DNA of 64,000 nucleotides, from NCBI GenBank assembly GCA_045119215.1, contig JBGVDD010000106.1:1-64000 (forward strand). The letters are read 5' to 3'. The position numbers and the translations under genes are program-made. Source of the stretch: RUG11237 sp045119215 (GTDB lineage: Bacteria > Bacillota > Clostridia > Lachnospirales > Lachnospiraceae). Below, piece by piece: positions 34,928-44,109 of this stretch (positions are counted from its first letter, which is position 1; the number at the start of each line of letters is the position of its first letter). The notes under the pieces are model-generated. The model saw nothing but the letters and a program-made list of their open reading frames with translations, made no database searches and had not been told where the DNA came from.

Positions 34928-35890
34928 CTACATTACCATATATACCACTGCCACACAAATCACAATCTGTATAATGGCAAAGCGGAACACGGTATGAGTA
35001 TTTGACCAGTCCCATACTTTACGCACATGGTCGTGCAATGGTGTTCTAACCTTGGTTAAAATCTTAATTTTTAAGAAACGAAGCAGGGAAACTTTTAATA
35101 AGCCCAGTCCTCCGTCCAGAATCAGCACCAAAGCTACCGGAATGTACAAAAAGGGACGTTCTGTTTTTAAGATGGCAATAGCTATAAACAGCCCCATGGC
35201 TCTGGAACCTGCATCTCCCATCATAAGCTTACTAGGAGTAGCGTTGTACCATAAATATCCTAAGATACAAATACAGAACACTAAAATCATATATGTATGA
35301 TTTTCTTCCACATTCACAAATTTCCCAATAATGTAAATGGTCATCAAAGAAATAATTGTCAATGTACCAGACAGTCCGTCTACTCCATCTGAACAGTTGG
35401 TAACATTGATGGATGTCCAGACCAGAATTACTGCCAAAATCCCAAACACCACAACAGGAATTTCCAGATTCATATCAAGACACTGAATGTGAACCTGGTT
35501 TCCATTAAATCTTAAATACGTTACTGCAATCATAATTGCAATAATCAAATCAAGCAATCCTTTTTTATACTCATCCCAGGGTGTCTTGGCACAGTCATCC
35601 AAAAATCCTGTGAGCATGGCTGCTGCCACCAAAATCAGATATACCACCAATTCTGTGTTGAGCCTATTAAATAACAAAGTAGTCAAGAGAAATACGATAA
35701 CAAACAAAAAACCTGCCCCTCTTGGTTTTCCTGCCGACTTCTTCCCATCGTGGGCAAACTCCCTTCCCTGGTCTCTTGGCAACAATCCTGAAAACTGGTG
35801 CATACAAAAGCATGTGCCTAAAAATGCCACCATCAATCCAAAAAATGCAATTAACTTTGTATCTGTGTTTTGCATTAAAAAATAAATCAT
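34928..35890 (-). CDS. mraY: MraY-like phospho-N-acetylmuramoyl-pentapeptide transferase
   Basis: Polytopic membrane enzyme, 320 residues, ten predicted helices. Catalytic loops match the MraY/WecA family: LTGFLDDCAKTPWDEY (DD motif), NVTNCSDGVDGLSGT, and NATPSKLMMGDAGSRAMG. The last loop reads VRTPLHDHVRKVWDW, a variant of the MraY TPLHHHFE box in which the second His of the triad is Asp. It should make lipid I for cell-wall synthesis, but it stands apart from any mur/mra cluster, so a related sugar-phosphate transferase is possible. Confidence 0.82.
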   Translation of the reverse strand: MIYFLMQNTDTKLIAFFGLMVAFLGTCFCMHQFSGLLPRDQGREFAHDGKKSAGKPRGAGFLFVIVFLLTTLLFNRLNTELVVYLILVAAAMLTGFLDDCAKTPWDEYKKGLLDLIIAIMIAVTYLRFNGNQVHIQCLDMNLEIPVVVFGILAVILVWTSINVTNCSDGVDGLSGTLTIISLMTIYIIGKFVNVEENHTYMILVFCICILGYLWYNATPSKLMMGDAGSRAMGLFIAIAILKTERPFLYIPVALVLILDGGLGLLKVSLLRFLKIKILTKVRTPLHDHVRKVWDWSNTHTVFRFAIIQIVICVAVVYMVM

Positions 35891-35905
35891 TTGAACCTTC
35901 CTTCC

Positions 35906-38728
35906 TTAATCATTTTTTCCTATCCTAATACTTTTCTTGTCTGATTGCGAACTGCTTGTGTTCTCTCCCAAAATACTATAGGATTTTACATAATAATAAT
36001 ATCTTTTTCCCTGTTGTCTCTTTTTATCCGTATAACTGGTCTGTTTTGTCTTTTTTAATAATTTGTAAGTTCCATTCTTACTCTCGCTAACATAAACTTT
36101 GTAGTAACTTACATTCTTTACTTTTTTCCAGCTGACTTTTACCTGCCCCTTTTCATTTTGTTTCAGGGTAACTTTTGTCTTTGAAGGCTTCTTCAACCAG
36201 TGAGCATACAAAGTAACATTTCTCTTCACTTTAAAGCTTTTGCTTACCTTACTTCCACCTGCTTTCTTATCGTACCACCCTAAAAATACGTAACCTTCCC
36301 TGGTTGCCTTAGGCAATTGTGATAGAGACAGGGTCTGATTTTTTTCCCTGGATACGGAATAAGTAGTCTTATTTTTTATTTTTCCACCATTTCCTTTGTA
36401 AGTAACCTGGTAACATATGGTCTTAGTTGGAGTTGGTTTCCTGGTTACTGTAGGTGTATTCACAACCACCTGGGTTATACTTGGAAATACTATGTTGGTA
36501 GGAGTCACTGTATTCATGGGTGCCAACGTATTGGTGGGCGCTACCGTATTCGTTGGCTTCTCTATATTGGTTGGCTTCACTGTATGGGTAGGTGCTACCG
36601 TATTCGTTGGCTTTACCGTATTCGTTGGCTTTACCGTGTTGGTGGGTGCTACCGTATTCGTTGGTGCTACCGTATTCGTTGGCTTCTCTGTATTGGTTGG
36701 TGCTACCGTATTCGTTGGTTTCACCGTATTGGTAGGGGGTACCGTATTCGTTGGCTTCTCTGTATTGGTGGGCGCTACCGTATTCGTTGGCTTCTCTGTA
36801 TTGGTAGGTGCTGCCGTATTCGTTGGCTTCTCTGTATTGGTGGGTGCTGCCGTATTCGTTGGCTTCTCTGTATTGGTGGGTGCTGCCGTATTCGTTGGCT
36901 TTTCTGTGTTAGTAGGTGCTACCGTATTCGTTGGCTTTTCTGTGTTGGTGGGTGCTACCGTATTTGTTGGCTTTTCTGTGTTGGTAGGTGCTGCCGTATT
37001 GCTCGGAGGCATGGTTACAGTTGGAGTTGGAGTTACCGTATTTGTTGGAGGCAGGGTTATAGTGGGGCTTGGAGTTACCGTATTCGTGGGCGTAGGTGTA
37101 TTCGTGAGAATTGGCTCCCCTGCTTCCACCGTATACCAAAGGGTATAACTTCCCACTTTAGAATAATCCCCTACCCCTTGAAACAGCACACTGGCCTGGC
37201 CCGGCTGTTCATTATCAGAATAGGTAAGAGAGTAATTTCCCTCTTCTACTTTCTTTTGCCTGCCATCATAAAAATATACCGGTACAATGCCAGCAGTTTT
37301 ACCACAATAAGCTACATTCTCTTTGAGAAAAGCACTATAAATATTTTTATACACAAAATATCCATTGGAGGTAGAATAAGAAGTACCTCCGTCTGTGTAA
37401 TAATAATTTTCCTTATCGCTGAGTTTTGTCACAAGACTGCTGCTTAACCCAGACATAAAACTGTTCATTACACTACTACTTTCACAGGAAAATTGTAAAT
37501 GAAAGTCTTTTTTTTCTTTTGCCTTTTCTAAAGCGGATTTTAATAATTTTGAGATTGTCTCACTTGTCTTTACATCATCTGCCGTCACATACAAATCATA
37601 GTATGTATAATAATTATAAGTATCTGCACTGGTTTGTGGCACCCCATACATTCCCGGAAATACCGATGGCTGATAACTATGTCTTGGAAACTTGCCGGTA
37701 GAGCAGTTAAACCATGTATAAATCATCGGTCTTTCAGGCCGGGCGTTGGCATTCATATCATCCCAGGTAACGTCCAGATTATACCACTCTCCATCCAGCT
37801 TTACCAGATTCCAGGCATGACCACCGCCATTTCCGTACCCTACTGCATAAATGGACTCTAATCCTGCATAATTTGCCAACAACTGAAATGATTTGGCATA
37901 CCCCTCACAAACTACTCCTGTCTTATCAAACACTCCGGTGATACTGTGAGCAGAGCCTTCATCAGAGGGCGTAGTTCCTGAACTATATTTATAATCAATA
38001 TTTTCAATAATCATATCATGAATCAGCAGTTCTAATTCTAATTCAGAGGCATGTTCTTCTTTTGCCTGGTCAATAGCCTCCACATATTCTTTCATACCCT
38101 CTTCTATACTTTTCTGTGCCACTTTTCTGGAACTTACACTGGCGTAATCTTCCTGAACATTTAAGTAAGCCTTTGTAATTAACCCACTAGTATTGGTAGC
38201 ATAGCTAAAGTTTGCAGTAATCCAAAAATACTCCGGATGATCCGCCCCTAATGCAAACAGTACTTTACGAAAGTCTACAATATTGGTCCATTTATAGGAA
38301 GACAAATCTACATTTCCCCATAAATATACGGTCTGATTACTGGAATTTACTTTACTGACGGTTTCCGAAAAATTGATGTGAAAACTCTCCGCCATGGACG
38401 CTAACACTTTATAGCATTGTCTCTGGGTATTGTCCAACTGTTCATATCCATAAGCAGTGGTAAGTTCTGTATTTACTTTTTCTTCCTGTACGTCATACGA
38501 TGTGGAGTGTAACTTCTCACAAAGTGCAAATTCTTCATCTAGCTTTTCTGCCTCCTTTAAAGAAATCTTTTCCACTTCTTCTTTCATTAAATCATTGGTC
38601 TGCTCCATGCAGGATACTTCATCCCCAGGAGGCATCTCCCCGGCAGATGCCCTGATTCCAAAGATGCCACTTGCACTTTCTGCCAACAATGATATACACA
38701 GAAAACATCCTACTATTTTTTTCTTCAT
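35906..38728 (-). CDS. Large secreted transglutaminase-like protein with Thr/Pro repeats
   Basis: 940 residues from ATG 38728 (GAGGAG 8 nt upstream). Signal peptide about 1-28; a transglutaminase-like cysteine-protease fold at about 230-350 with the triad in GVVCEGYAKSF, GGHAWNLV and YNLDVTWDD; a beta region; then about 200 residues of 12-residue repeats of type TNTEKPTNTVAP; a Listeria-Bacteroides repeat (GYVFLGWYDKKAGG, TLYAHW); and a fibronectin III-like C-terminus (VKVSWKKVKNVSYYKVYV). The repeats likely form a glycosylatable stalk. No sortase motif is seen. Activity and substrate are unknown. Confidence 0.85.
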   Translation of the reverse strand: MKKKIVGCFLCISLLAESASGIFGIRASAGEMPPGDEVSCMEQTNDLMKEEVEKISLKEAEKLDEEFALCEKLHSTSYDVQEEKVNTELTTAYGYEQLDNTQRQCYKVLASMAESFHINFSETVSKVNSSNQTVYLWGNVDLSSYKWTNIVDFRKVLFALGADHPEYFWITANFSYATNTSGLITKAYLNVQEDYASVSSRKVAQKSIEEGMKEYVEAIDQAKEEHASELELELLIHDMIIENIDYKYSSGTTPSDEGSAHSITGVFDKTGVVCEGYAKSFQLLANYAGLESIYAVGYGNGGGHAWNLVKLDGEWYNLDVTWDDMNANARPERPMIYTWFNCSTGKFPRHSYQPSVFPGMYGVPQTSADTYNYYTYYDLYVTADDVKTSETISKLLKSALEKAKEKKDFHLQFSCESSSVMNSFMSGLSSSLVTKLSDKENYYYTDGGTSYSTSNGYFVYKNIYSAFLKENVAYCGKTAGIVPVYFYDGRQKKVEEGNYSLTYSDNEQPGQASVLFQGVGDYSKVGSYTLWYTVEAGEPILTNTPTPTNTVTPSPTITLPPTNTVTPTPTVTMPPSNTAAPTNTEKPTNTVAPTNTEKPTNTVAPTNTEKPTNTAAPTNTEKPTNTAAPTNTEKPTNTAAPTNTEKPTNTVAPTNTEKPTNTVPPTNTVKPTNTVAPTNTEKPTNTVAPTNTVAPTNTVKPTNTVKPTNTVAPTHTVKPTNIEKPTNTVAPTNTLAPMNTVTPTNIVFPSITQVVVNTPTVTRKPTPTKTICYQVTYKGNGGKIKNKTTYSVSREKNQTLSLSQLPKATREGYVFLGWYDKKAGGSKVSKSFKVKRNVTLYAHWLKKPSKTKVTLKQNEKGQVKVSWKKVKNVSYYKVYVSESKNGTYKLLKKTKQTSYTDKKRQQGKRYYYYVKSYSILGENTSSSQSDKKSIRIGKND
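36440..37115 (-). repeat. Coding tandem repeat of about 36 bp (Thr-Asn-Pro stalk)
   Basis: Direct repeats of a 36-bp unit, with 18-bp half-periodicity, encode TNTEKPTNTVAP and variants in the transglutaminase protein. Near-identical copies make copy-number change by slippage likely. The long open frames on the other strand here are by-products of the repeat. Confidence 0.9.
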
Positions 38729-38743
38729 ACGCATTTCTCCTCA

Positions 38744-40096
38744 TTACATTTTCCCATAATTTGGCTGTCTGAAAAAACTAATCAAAAAAAACAGACAAAT
38801 CAAAAAACTAATCCCATCTGCAATGGGCTGTATATACACAATTCCCATAAATCCCCATAAATAAGAACAGATATATATGCCTGGCAAATAAACGATACCC
38901 TGCCGCAGAGAAGATAAAAAAACCGCCTGTTTTACTTTCCCCATAGCCTGATACAAACCGCTGCACAAGAGTGCTGTCAAGGTAAAGGGAAGAAGTATAC
39001 TCTGATACTTCATCCATTGGGTTACAACCTCTAAATATTGGTTTCCTCCCAAAAACAATTGTAAAACATTTCTGGAAAAAAGAAAAGCGATTATCCCTAA
39101 AAAAACATGAAACCCCACTCCTATTTTTATTGCATAACTACAACTTTTCTTTAATTTTCCCCGATTTCCTTCTCCATAAAAGTAGCCGGCCATGGGACTG
39201 TAGCTTTGAATATATCCCACAAGAAGGGCAAACAAGAGGGAATACAGTTTAAATCCTATTGCCATGGCAGATACTGCTCCGGCTCCATATCCTGATAACA
39301 TACGGTTGTGTATTGTATTGGCAACACTGCCAATTCCCTGCCTGATAAAAGAAGCAAATCCCAAACGTATAATTTCCACACATCTCTTTAAATTTATGGC
39401 AGGAAGAAGTTTCTTCCAGGTAAATCCTACGATGGTCTGCCCGGAAAAGTACCAGTACAACAAAGCAATACACTGTAGTATTATATATATCAAATAAGAG
39501 ATTCCTGCCCCCGTCACTCCCAAATAAAATACAAAGGTAAGCAGATATTCCAAAAACACCCCGAGAACACAACTTCCTGCCACGGAGATGAATACCTGCT
39601 TTGCCCCACCTTCAGAACGCAAAAGATTTTGCAAAGTATAACTTAGACAGGTTCCAGGAGCTGACAGACACAGATATCTTCCATATATCATCCCATAGGA
39701 TGCCATTTCATTGTCAGCCCCCAAAAATATTAATAATTCCGGTAACTTCCATAGGCATAACAACGCAATTCCTGCCCCTAACATCACAGTCAACACCATA
39801 GAGGTCAGTGCGTATTCCCCCGCTGTCTCATCCTCTTCTTCTCCAATTAACATAGCAATTCGGCTTCCACCACCCATACCACAGGTAAATCCCACACTCT
39901 GTATTATATTCTGTATTGTAAACAAAATACCTGAAGCGCCTGCGGCCAAAACATTGATTCTTGTCAAAAGATAAGTATCTGCTATTTGAAAAAAAGCCAG
40001 GCACAACATGGTGGCCATAGACGGCGCAGCCAAAATGAGCATAGCTTTTGGTATGGTTTCTTCCTTCATAATATTTTGAAGTGCCTTATGTTCCAT
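38744..40096 (-). CDS. MATE family efflux transporter
   Basis: Twelve-helix multidrug/toxin extrusion protein, 450 residues, the usual size. Features include an N-terminal helix with PKAMLILAAPSMATMLCLAF, the second-helix region QIADTYLLTR and internal two-fold repetition with GASGILFTIQNIIQSVGF and GAGAVSAMAIGFKLYSLL. It exports cationic compounds using an ion gradient in the family; substrate unknown. It sits about 80 nt after the Rrf2 regulator gene and could be under its control, which is inference. Confidence 0.9.
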   Translation of the reverse strand: MEHKALQNIMKEETIPKAMLILAAPSMATMLCLAFFQIADTYLLTRINVLAAGASGILFTIQNIIQSVGFTCGMGGGSRIAMLIGEEEDETAGEYALTSMVLTVMLGAGIALLCLWKLPELLIFLGADNEMASYGMIYGRYLCLSAPGTCLSYTLQNLLRSEGGAKQVFISVAGSCVLGVFLEYLLTFVFYLGVTGAGISYLIYIILQCIALLYWYFSGQTIVGFTWKKLLPAINLKRCVEIIRLGFASFIRQGIGSVANTIHNRMLSGYGAGAVSAMAIGFKLYSLLFALLVGYIQSYSPMAGYFYGEGNRGKLKKSCSYAIKIGVGFHVFLGIIAFLFSRNVLQLFLGGNQYLEVVTQWMKYQSILLPFTLTALLCSGLYQAMGKVKQAVFLSSLRQGIVYLPGIYICSYLWGFMGIVYIQPIADGISFLICLFFLISFFRQPNYGKM

Positions 40097-40178
40097 AGGT
40101 TCTCTTTCCTTCCAAATTGATTCCTAATACCTTGTATCATAATTAATTTTTCCGAAAAGAACTTTTTTATACCAGATT

Positions 40179-40613
40179 TTATATGTTGTAAAAATCTGTT
40201 GCAGCAGGACTATCGTCTAATATATCCTGCAGGGTAATGCCATCTACTACATCATTAATTGCAGCATATAGTTTCTCCCATACTTTCAATGTAGGGCAAT
40301 GATCTTTTCTATCACAGGTATTTACTTCGTATTCTAAACATTCCACAGGTGCCAGATTACCTTCTATGGTCCTTAAAATCATTCCTACCGTATAGTCCTT
40401 TGGTTCTTTTGTCAGGTGATATCCTCCCTGGGGACCACGAACACTTTTCACGTATCCTGCCTTATTCAACATGGAAATAATCTGCTCTAAATATTTATCT
40501 GATATCTCCTGTCTCGCTGCTATCTCTTTTACAGAAATTGGCTTTGCTTCCACATTTTTTGCCAGTTCCAACATTACACGTAATGCATATCTTCCTTTGG
40601 TTGAAATCTTCAT
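40179..40613 (-). CDS. Rrf2 family transcriptional regulator, probable Fe-S type
   Basis: 144 residues. The N-terminal winged helix (KGRYALRVMLELA, then EIAARQEISDKYLEQIISMLNKAG) is classical for Rrf2/IscR. Three cysteines in CLEYEVNTCDRKDHC (about 92-106) match the cluster-ligand region of IscR-type proteins, so an iron-sulfur cofactor is likely. Rrf2 members control Fe-S assembly, cysteine metabolism or redox response. No isc or cys genes are nearby. AGAGGTGG precedes ATG 40613; the HAD gene lies 13 nt upstream. Confidence 0.92.
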   Translation of the reverse strand: MKISTKGRYALRVMLELAKNVEAKPISVKEIAARQEISDKYLEQIISMLNKAGYVKSVRGPQGGYHLTKEPKDYTVGMILRTIEGNLAPVECLEYEVNTCDRKDHCPTLKVWEKLYAAINDVVDGITLQDILDDSPAATDFYNI

Positions 40614-40626
40614 TTTGCCACCTCTT

Positions 40627-41304
40627 CTACTTTCTCTTTTCCCGAATGAACCATTCTTTCATCTCATTTAAATCACCCACAATGATTTTTGCAATGCGCT
40701 TCATTTCCTCATTGGGAGGTAATTTATCAGGCACCATAATGACATCCATTTTGGCACGATAACCGGCATGTACACCATGATACGAATCCTCCACTGCATA
40801 ACACTCCTCTGGCTTTACTCCCAATTCTTTTGCTGCAGTAAGATATATTTCGGGTTCCGGCTTACTTTTCTTTACCATATCGCCATAGATGAGTACATCA
40901 AAATATTTTAAAACTTCCAAATGCTTTAGTTCCCTTGCCGCATACTCCCGACGTGAGGAGGTTGCCAGACCAATCAGAAAGCCTTCCTGTTTTAGATACT
41001 CAAGCAATTCTATCACCCCTGGCTTTAATTTGAGCACTCCCATCAAAGCCTTTTTATGGAAGAGCGCAGACATCTCCCCCTTATATTCATCATAAGGAAA
41101 ATCTGCTCCATATCGTTCCAGAAATTTTGATTTGGTAATCACACTATTCATACCTAAACATTCTGTACATGCCAGGGTGATATCCGGTATATTATATTTA
41201 TCTGCAATTTCCTCCCAGCAAGAGAAAACTAAGGTTTCTGAGTCTAGAATCACCCCATCCATATCAAATATCACTGCTTTTTTCAAACTTTCCATACTAT
41301 CCAT
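40627..41304 (-). CDS. HAD superfamily phosphatase, beta-phosphoglucomutase-like
   Basis: 225 residues from ATG 41304, which has AAAGGA just upstream; a longer reading to 41340 lacks a site. HAD motifs: I VIFDMDGVILDSE, II GLATSSRREYA, III KSKPEPEIYLTAAKELG, IV YAVEDSYHGVHAG. The helical cap after motif I places it in the beta-phosphoglucomutase/phosphatase subfamily. Substrate unknown. It is followed closely by the Rrf2 gene. Confidence 0.92.
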   Translation of the reverse strand: MDSMESLKKAVIFDMDGVILDSETLVFSCWEEIADKYNIPDITLACTECLGMNSVITKSKFLERYGADFPYDEYKGEMSALFHKKALMGVLKLKPGVIELLEYLKQEGFLIGLATSSRREYAARELKHLEVLKYFDVLIYGDMVKKSKPEPEIYLTAAKELGVKPEECYAVEDSYHGVHAGYRAKMDVIMVPDKLPPNEEMKRIAKIIVGDLNEMKEWFIREKRK

Positions 41305-41359
41305 AATTTCCTTTACACTTTTACGTAACATTTCAGCCATAGGCTAAACTGTTACACTT

Positions 41360-41533
41360 TTACATCTGTTTCCGTACCACCTGATATTCATCCCCATTTA
41401 TATAATAGGAACAATCTCTGGTATTTCCCTGAAGGAAGCGTACGATATCATCTTCATCTAAATTTACTTCACAGACATAACATTCATAATCTTCATCGTA
41501 AACAAAATTTCCACAAGTTTCACAAACACTCAT
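41360..41533 (-). CDS. Small Cys-rich protein, DUF6472-like
   Basis: 57 residues starting MSVCETCGNFVYDEDYECY, with two CxxC-like pairs (CETC and CYVC) and the ending YQVVRKQM. I recall this as a family of small conserved Lachnospiraceae proteins (DUF6472); the four cysteines suggest a zinc-ribbon fold. ATG 41533 has GGAG 7 nt upstream and overlaps the stop region of the gene at 41536-41781, so the two are translationally linked. Function unknown. Confidence 0.75.
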   Translation of the reverse strand: MSVCETCGNFVYDEDYECYVCEVNLDEDDIVRFLQGNTRDCSYYINGDEYQVVRKQM

Positions 41534-41535
41534 TG

Positions 41536-41781
41536 TCATTCTCCATTCTTTCTTGGAGGTGTAACATCCTCAAAACTACATTCATCAATCACATCAAAGG
41601 CCTTTCCCTTAGCCCAGGGACTTCCCACATCACATCTTCCATGATGATATTCTCTCACAGAAGTTCCCGCCTCTAATTCGTCTGACATTTGAATCTTGAT
41701 TCTCCCATCTCCTTTTGTAGCATATTCATCAAGTAATGCTACAATATTATCCACATCGGTTTCATCATAATTTGTTCCCAT
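41536..41781 (-). CDS. Conserved small hypothetical protein
   Basis: 81 residues from ATG 41781 (GAGG 8 nt upstream). Acidic; contains DNIVALLDEYATKGDGRIKI and HHGRCDVGSPWAKGKAFDV. Not recognised. No signal peptide or membrane segment. It lies between asnS (36 nt upstream) and the Cys-rich peptide gene, and the three are probably one transcript. Confidence 0.65.
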   Translation of the reverse strand: MGTNYDETDVDNIVALLDEYATKGDGRIKIQMSDELEAGTSVREYHHGRCDVGSPWAKGKAFDVIDECSFEDVTPPRKNGE

Positions 41782-41817
41782 ATTCTTCACCTCTACAATT
41801 TTCTTTCCTATTAAAAA

Positions 41818-43203
41818 TTATATCTGACAATTATGCACTGTTCTTGGAAATGGAATCACATCCCTAATATTGCCCATTCCGGTTAAATACATTACCATAC
41901 GTTCAAAACCTAATCCAAATCCGGCATGGCGCACACTGCCATACTTCCTTAAATCCAAATAAAATTCATAATCTTCTTTTGAAAGTCCACATTCTTCCAT
42001 ACGGCTACACAATACTTCATAATCATCTTCTCTTTGACTTCCGCCGATAATCTCTCCAATCCCCGGAACCAGACAATCCACCGCTGCCACTGTCTTTTTA
42101 TCTTCATTTAACTTCATATAAAACGCTTTGATTTCCTTTGGATAATCGGTGACAAACACCGGAGCTTTATATATTTCTTCTGTAAGAAATCGTTCGTGCT
42201 CTGTCTGTAAATCACAGCCCCAGTTTACCTTGTACTCAAAGCGGTCATTGTATTTTTCCAAGACCTCCACAGCCTTTGTATAGGTAATTCTCACAAAGTC
42301 AGAAGACATCACATGATGTAGCCTTTCTAACAATCCCTTGTCCACATAAGTATTTAGAAATTCCATTTCCTCCGGGGCATTATCTAACACATAACGAATC
42401 ACATATTTCATCATGTCTTCAGCAAGCTCCATGTCTTCCTCTAATCCTGCAAATGCAATTTCCGGCTCTATCATCCAAAACTCCGCAGCATGTCTTGTGG
42501 TATTTGAATTTTCTGCCCGGAAGGTGGGACCAAAGGTATAAATATTTCGAAAGGCACAGGCAAAGGTTTCCCCATTTAGCTGCCCACTTACTGTAAGATT
42601 TGTCTCTTTGCCAAAAAAATCTTTAGAATCATCCACCTCTCCCTTTTCATTTCTTGGAAGGTTGTCCATATCCAGAGTAGTTACACGAAACATCTCCCCG
42701 GCACCCTCACAATCACTTCCTGTAATAATTGGGGTGTGTACATATACAAATCCCCTCTCCTGGAAAAAATGATGTATGGCATAAGCACACAGGGAACGAA
42801 TGCGAAATACAGCCTGGAAGGTATTGGTTCTAGGACGCAGATGTGAAATACTTCTCAAATACTCAAAAGAATGCTTCTTTTTTTGCAGTGGAAAATCGCT
42901 GTCAGATTCCCCTTCTATTCTAACCATATCTGCCTGCAATTCAAAGGGTTGTTTTGCCTCAGGTGTGAGGATAAGTTTTCCCTCTACAATCAAAGCTGTG
43001 CCTACGTTACACTTACTGATTTCTTTAAAATTCCCTAATTTTTCATCGTAAACCACCTGTATAGGAGTAAAAAAAGTACCATCACTTAGTGTGATAAACC
43101 CAAAGCTTTTTGAGCCTCTGTTACTTCTCACCCATCCACCAATTTCAATTTTCTTTTCCAGATATCTTTCTGGATTTTTAAATATTTCCCGAATTGTCAC
43201 CAT
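41818..43203 (-). CDS. asnS: Asparaginyl-tRNA synthetase
   Basis: Charges tRNA-Asn, class II synthetase, 461 residues. An OB-fold anticodon domain (about 1-105, IGGWVRSNRGSKSFGFITL) is followed by the catalytic core with motif 2 FGPTFRAENSNTTRHAAEFWMIEPE and motif 3 GFGLGFERMVMYLTG (both shown as recognised blocks). The EN pair in FRAENSNT separates it from aspartyl enzymes. It lies 44 nt after the pseudouridine synthase gene. Confidence 0.97.
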   Translation of the reverse strand: MVTIREIFKNPERYLEKKIEIGGWVRSNRGSKSFGFITLSDGTFFTPIQVVYDEKLGNFKEISKCNVGTALIVEGKLILTPEAKQPFELQADMVRIEGESDSDFPLQKKKHSFEYLRSISHLRPRTNTFQAVFRIRSLCAYAIHHFFQERGFVYVHTPIITGSDCEGAGEMFRVTTLDMDNLPRNEKGEVDDSKDFFGKETNLTVSGQLNGETFACAFRNIYTFGPTFRAENSNTTRHAAEFWMIEPEIAFAGLEEDMELAEDMMKYVIRYVLDNAPEEMEFLNTYVDKGLLERLHHVMSSDFVRITYTKAVEVLEKYNDRFEYKVNWGCDLQTEHERFLTEEIYKAPVFVTDYPKEIKAFYMKLNEDKKTVAAVDCLVPGIGEIIGGSQREDDYEVLCSRMEECGLSKEDYEFYLDLRKYGSVRHAGFGLGFERMVMYLTGMGNIRDVIPFPRTVHNCQI

Positions 43204-43247
43204 TTTTTCTGCCTCTCTATTTCTATTCTATTTAAGTAAAGCAAGAC

Positions 43248-43859
43248 TCATTTAAATACCAACTCTGTCTCTTCTAAGGTTAATCTGCGATACCCTCCCA
43301 GCGGAAGACTTTCATCTAATTTTAACTGTCCAATACTGATTCTTTCCAGATACAGCACATAACATCCCACTGCTTTTAACATGCGGCGCACCTGTCGCTT
43401 CTTTCCTTCTTTTATGGTAAGCAGTCCAGACACCACCTGGGTATTCCTTGGATTTCTCACCACATTAGAACAGTCATACCCTTCAAACAAATGCTGTATC
43501 TTTGATACATGAGTTCTGTCCTTGATGACACAAATTGCCGGCTTTGTCCTATCTGTCTCACCTTTTAGTACAACTCCTTGTTCTAAGCATCGTCTTTTTT
43601 CTTCGTTTAATTCACCTAAGGCCCAGAAAAAATATGTTTTTTCCACATGAAAATCCGGATGCATCATTTTCTGATTCCATTGTCCATCATTGGTGAACAA
43701 TAAAAGACCCTGGGTGTCTTTATCCAATCTGCCCACAGGATGCAATTTGTCCCTTAATGGTTCTTCCAAATAATCCATCACTGTTTTATGCACAGCATCT
43801 TTCCTTGCCGTGATACACCCTGGAGGTTTTCGAAACATATAATATAATTTTTCTTCCAT
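43248..43859 (-). CDS. RsuA-family pseudouridine synthase
   Basis: 203 residues from ATG 43859 (CAGG 6 nt upstream). The catalytic block HPVGRLDKDTQGLLLFTNDG contains the essential Asp; KKRQVRRMLKAVGC near the C-terminus is the family's RNA-contact motif. It lacks the N-terminal S4 domain usual in RsuA and resembles the short 16S uridine-516 type. It modifies rRNA. The 20-bp hairpin array starts about 95 bp before it. Confidence 0.9.
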   Translation of the reverse strand: MEEKLYYMFRKPPGCITARKDAVHKTVMDYLEEPLRDKLHPVGRLDKDTQGLLLFTNDGQWNQKMMHPDFHVEKTYFFWALGELNEEKRRCLEQGVVLKGETDRTKPAICVIKDRTHVSKIQHLFEGYDCSNVVRNPRNTQVVSGLLTIKEGKKRQVRRMLKAVGCYVLYLERISIGQLKLDESLPLGGYRRLTLEETELVFK

Positions 43860-43954
43860 ACTCATCCTGTTTCATAGCTTTCCTTTTTCTATTTCCTTCT
43901 CGCCTCAAAGTATATCAAATTTTTCCTAATCCGTCTATGATTTTCCTCCCGAAG

Positions 43955-44109
43955 GGGGTCGCATCCTCTACATGGGGGTCGCATCCCCTACAACGGGGTC
44001 GCATCCCCTACATGGGGGTCGCATCCCCTACAACGGGGTCGCATCCCCTACAACGGGGTCGCATCCCCTACAACGGGGTCGCATCCCCTACATGGGGGTC
44101 GCATCCCCT
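43955..44109. repeat. Array of eight 20-bp hairpin repeats
   Basis: Eight copies at exact 20-bp period (43955, 43975 and so on to 44095) of a unit GGGGTCGCATCCCC followed by TACAAC or TACATG. Each unit can form a GGGG/CCCC hairpin with a 6-nt loop. The array overlaps the 3' end of the DUF6512-like gene and supplies its stop codon. Two more full units occur at 46120-46159. There are no spacers, so it is not CRISPR. Confidence 0.95.

Noticed and set aside
36417..37148. Long plus-strand open frame rich in Val, Phe and Gly repeats
   Set aside because: It is the mirror of the Thr/Pro repeat in the transglutaminase gene; no ribosome site or promoter.
43955..44109. CRISPR-like regular repeat array
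   Set aside because: Period is exactly 20 bp with no unique spacers and no cas genes; it is a tandem hairpin repeat.
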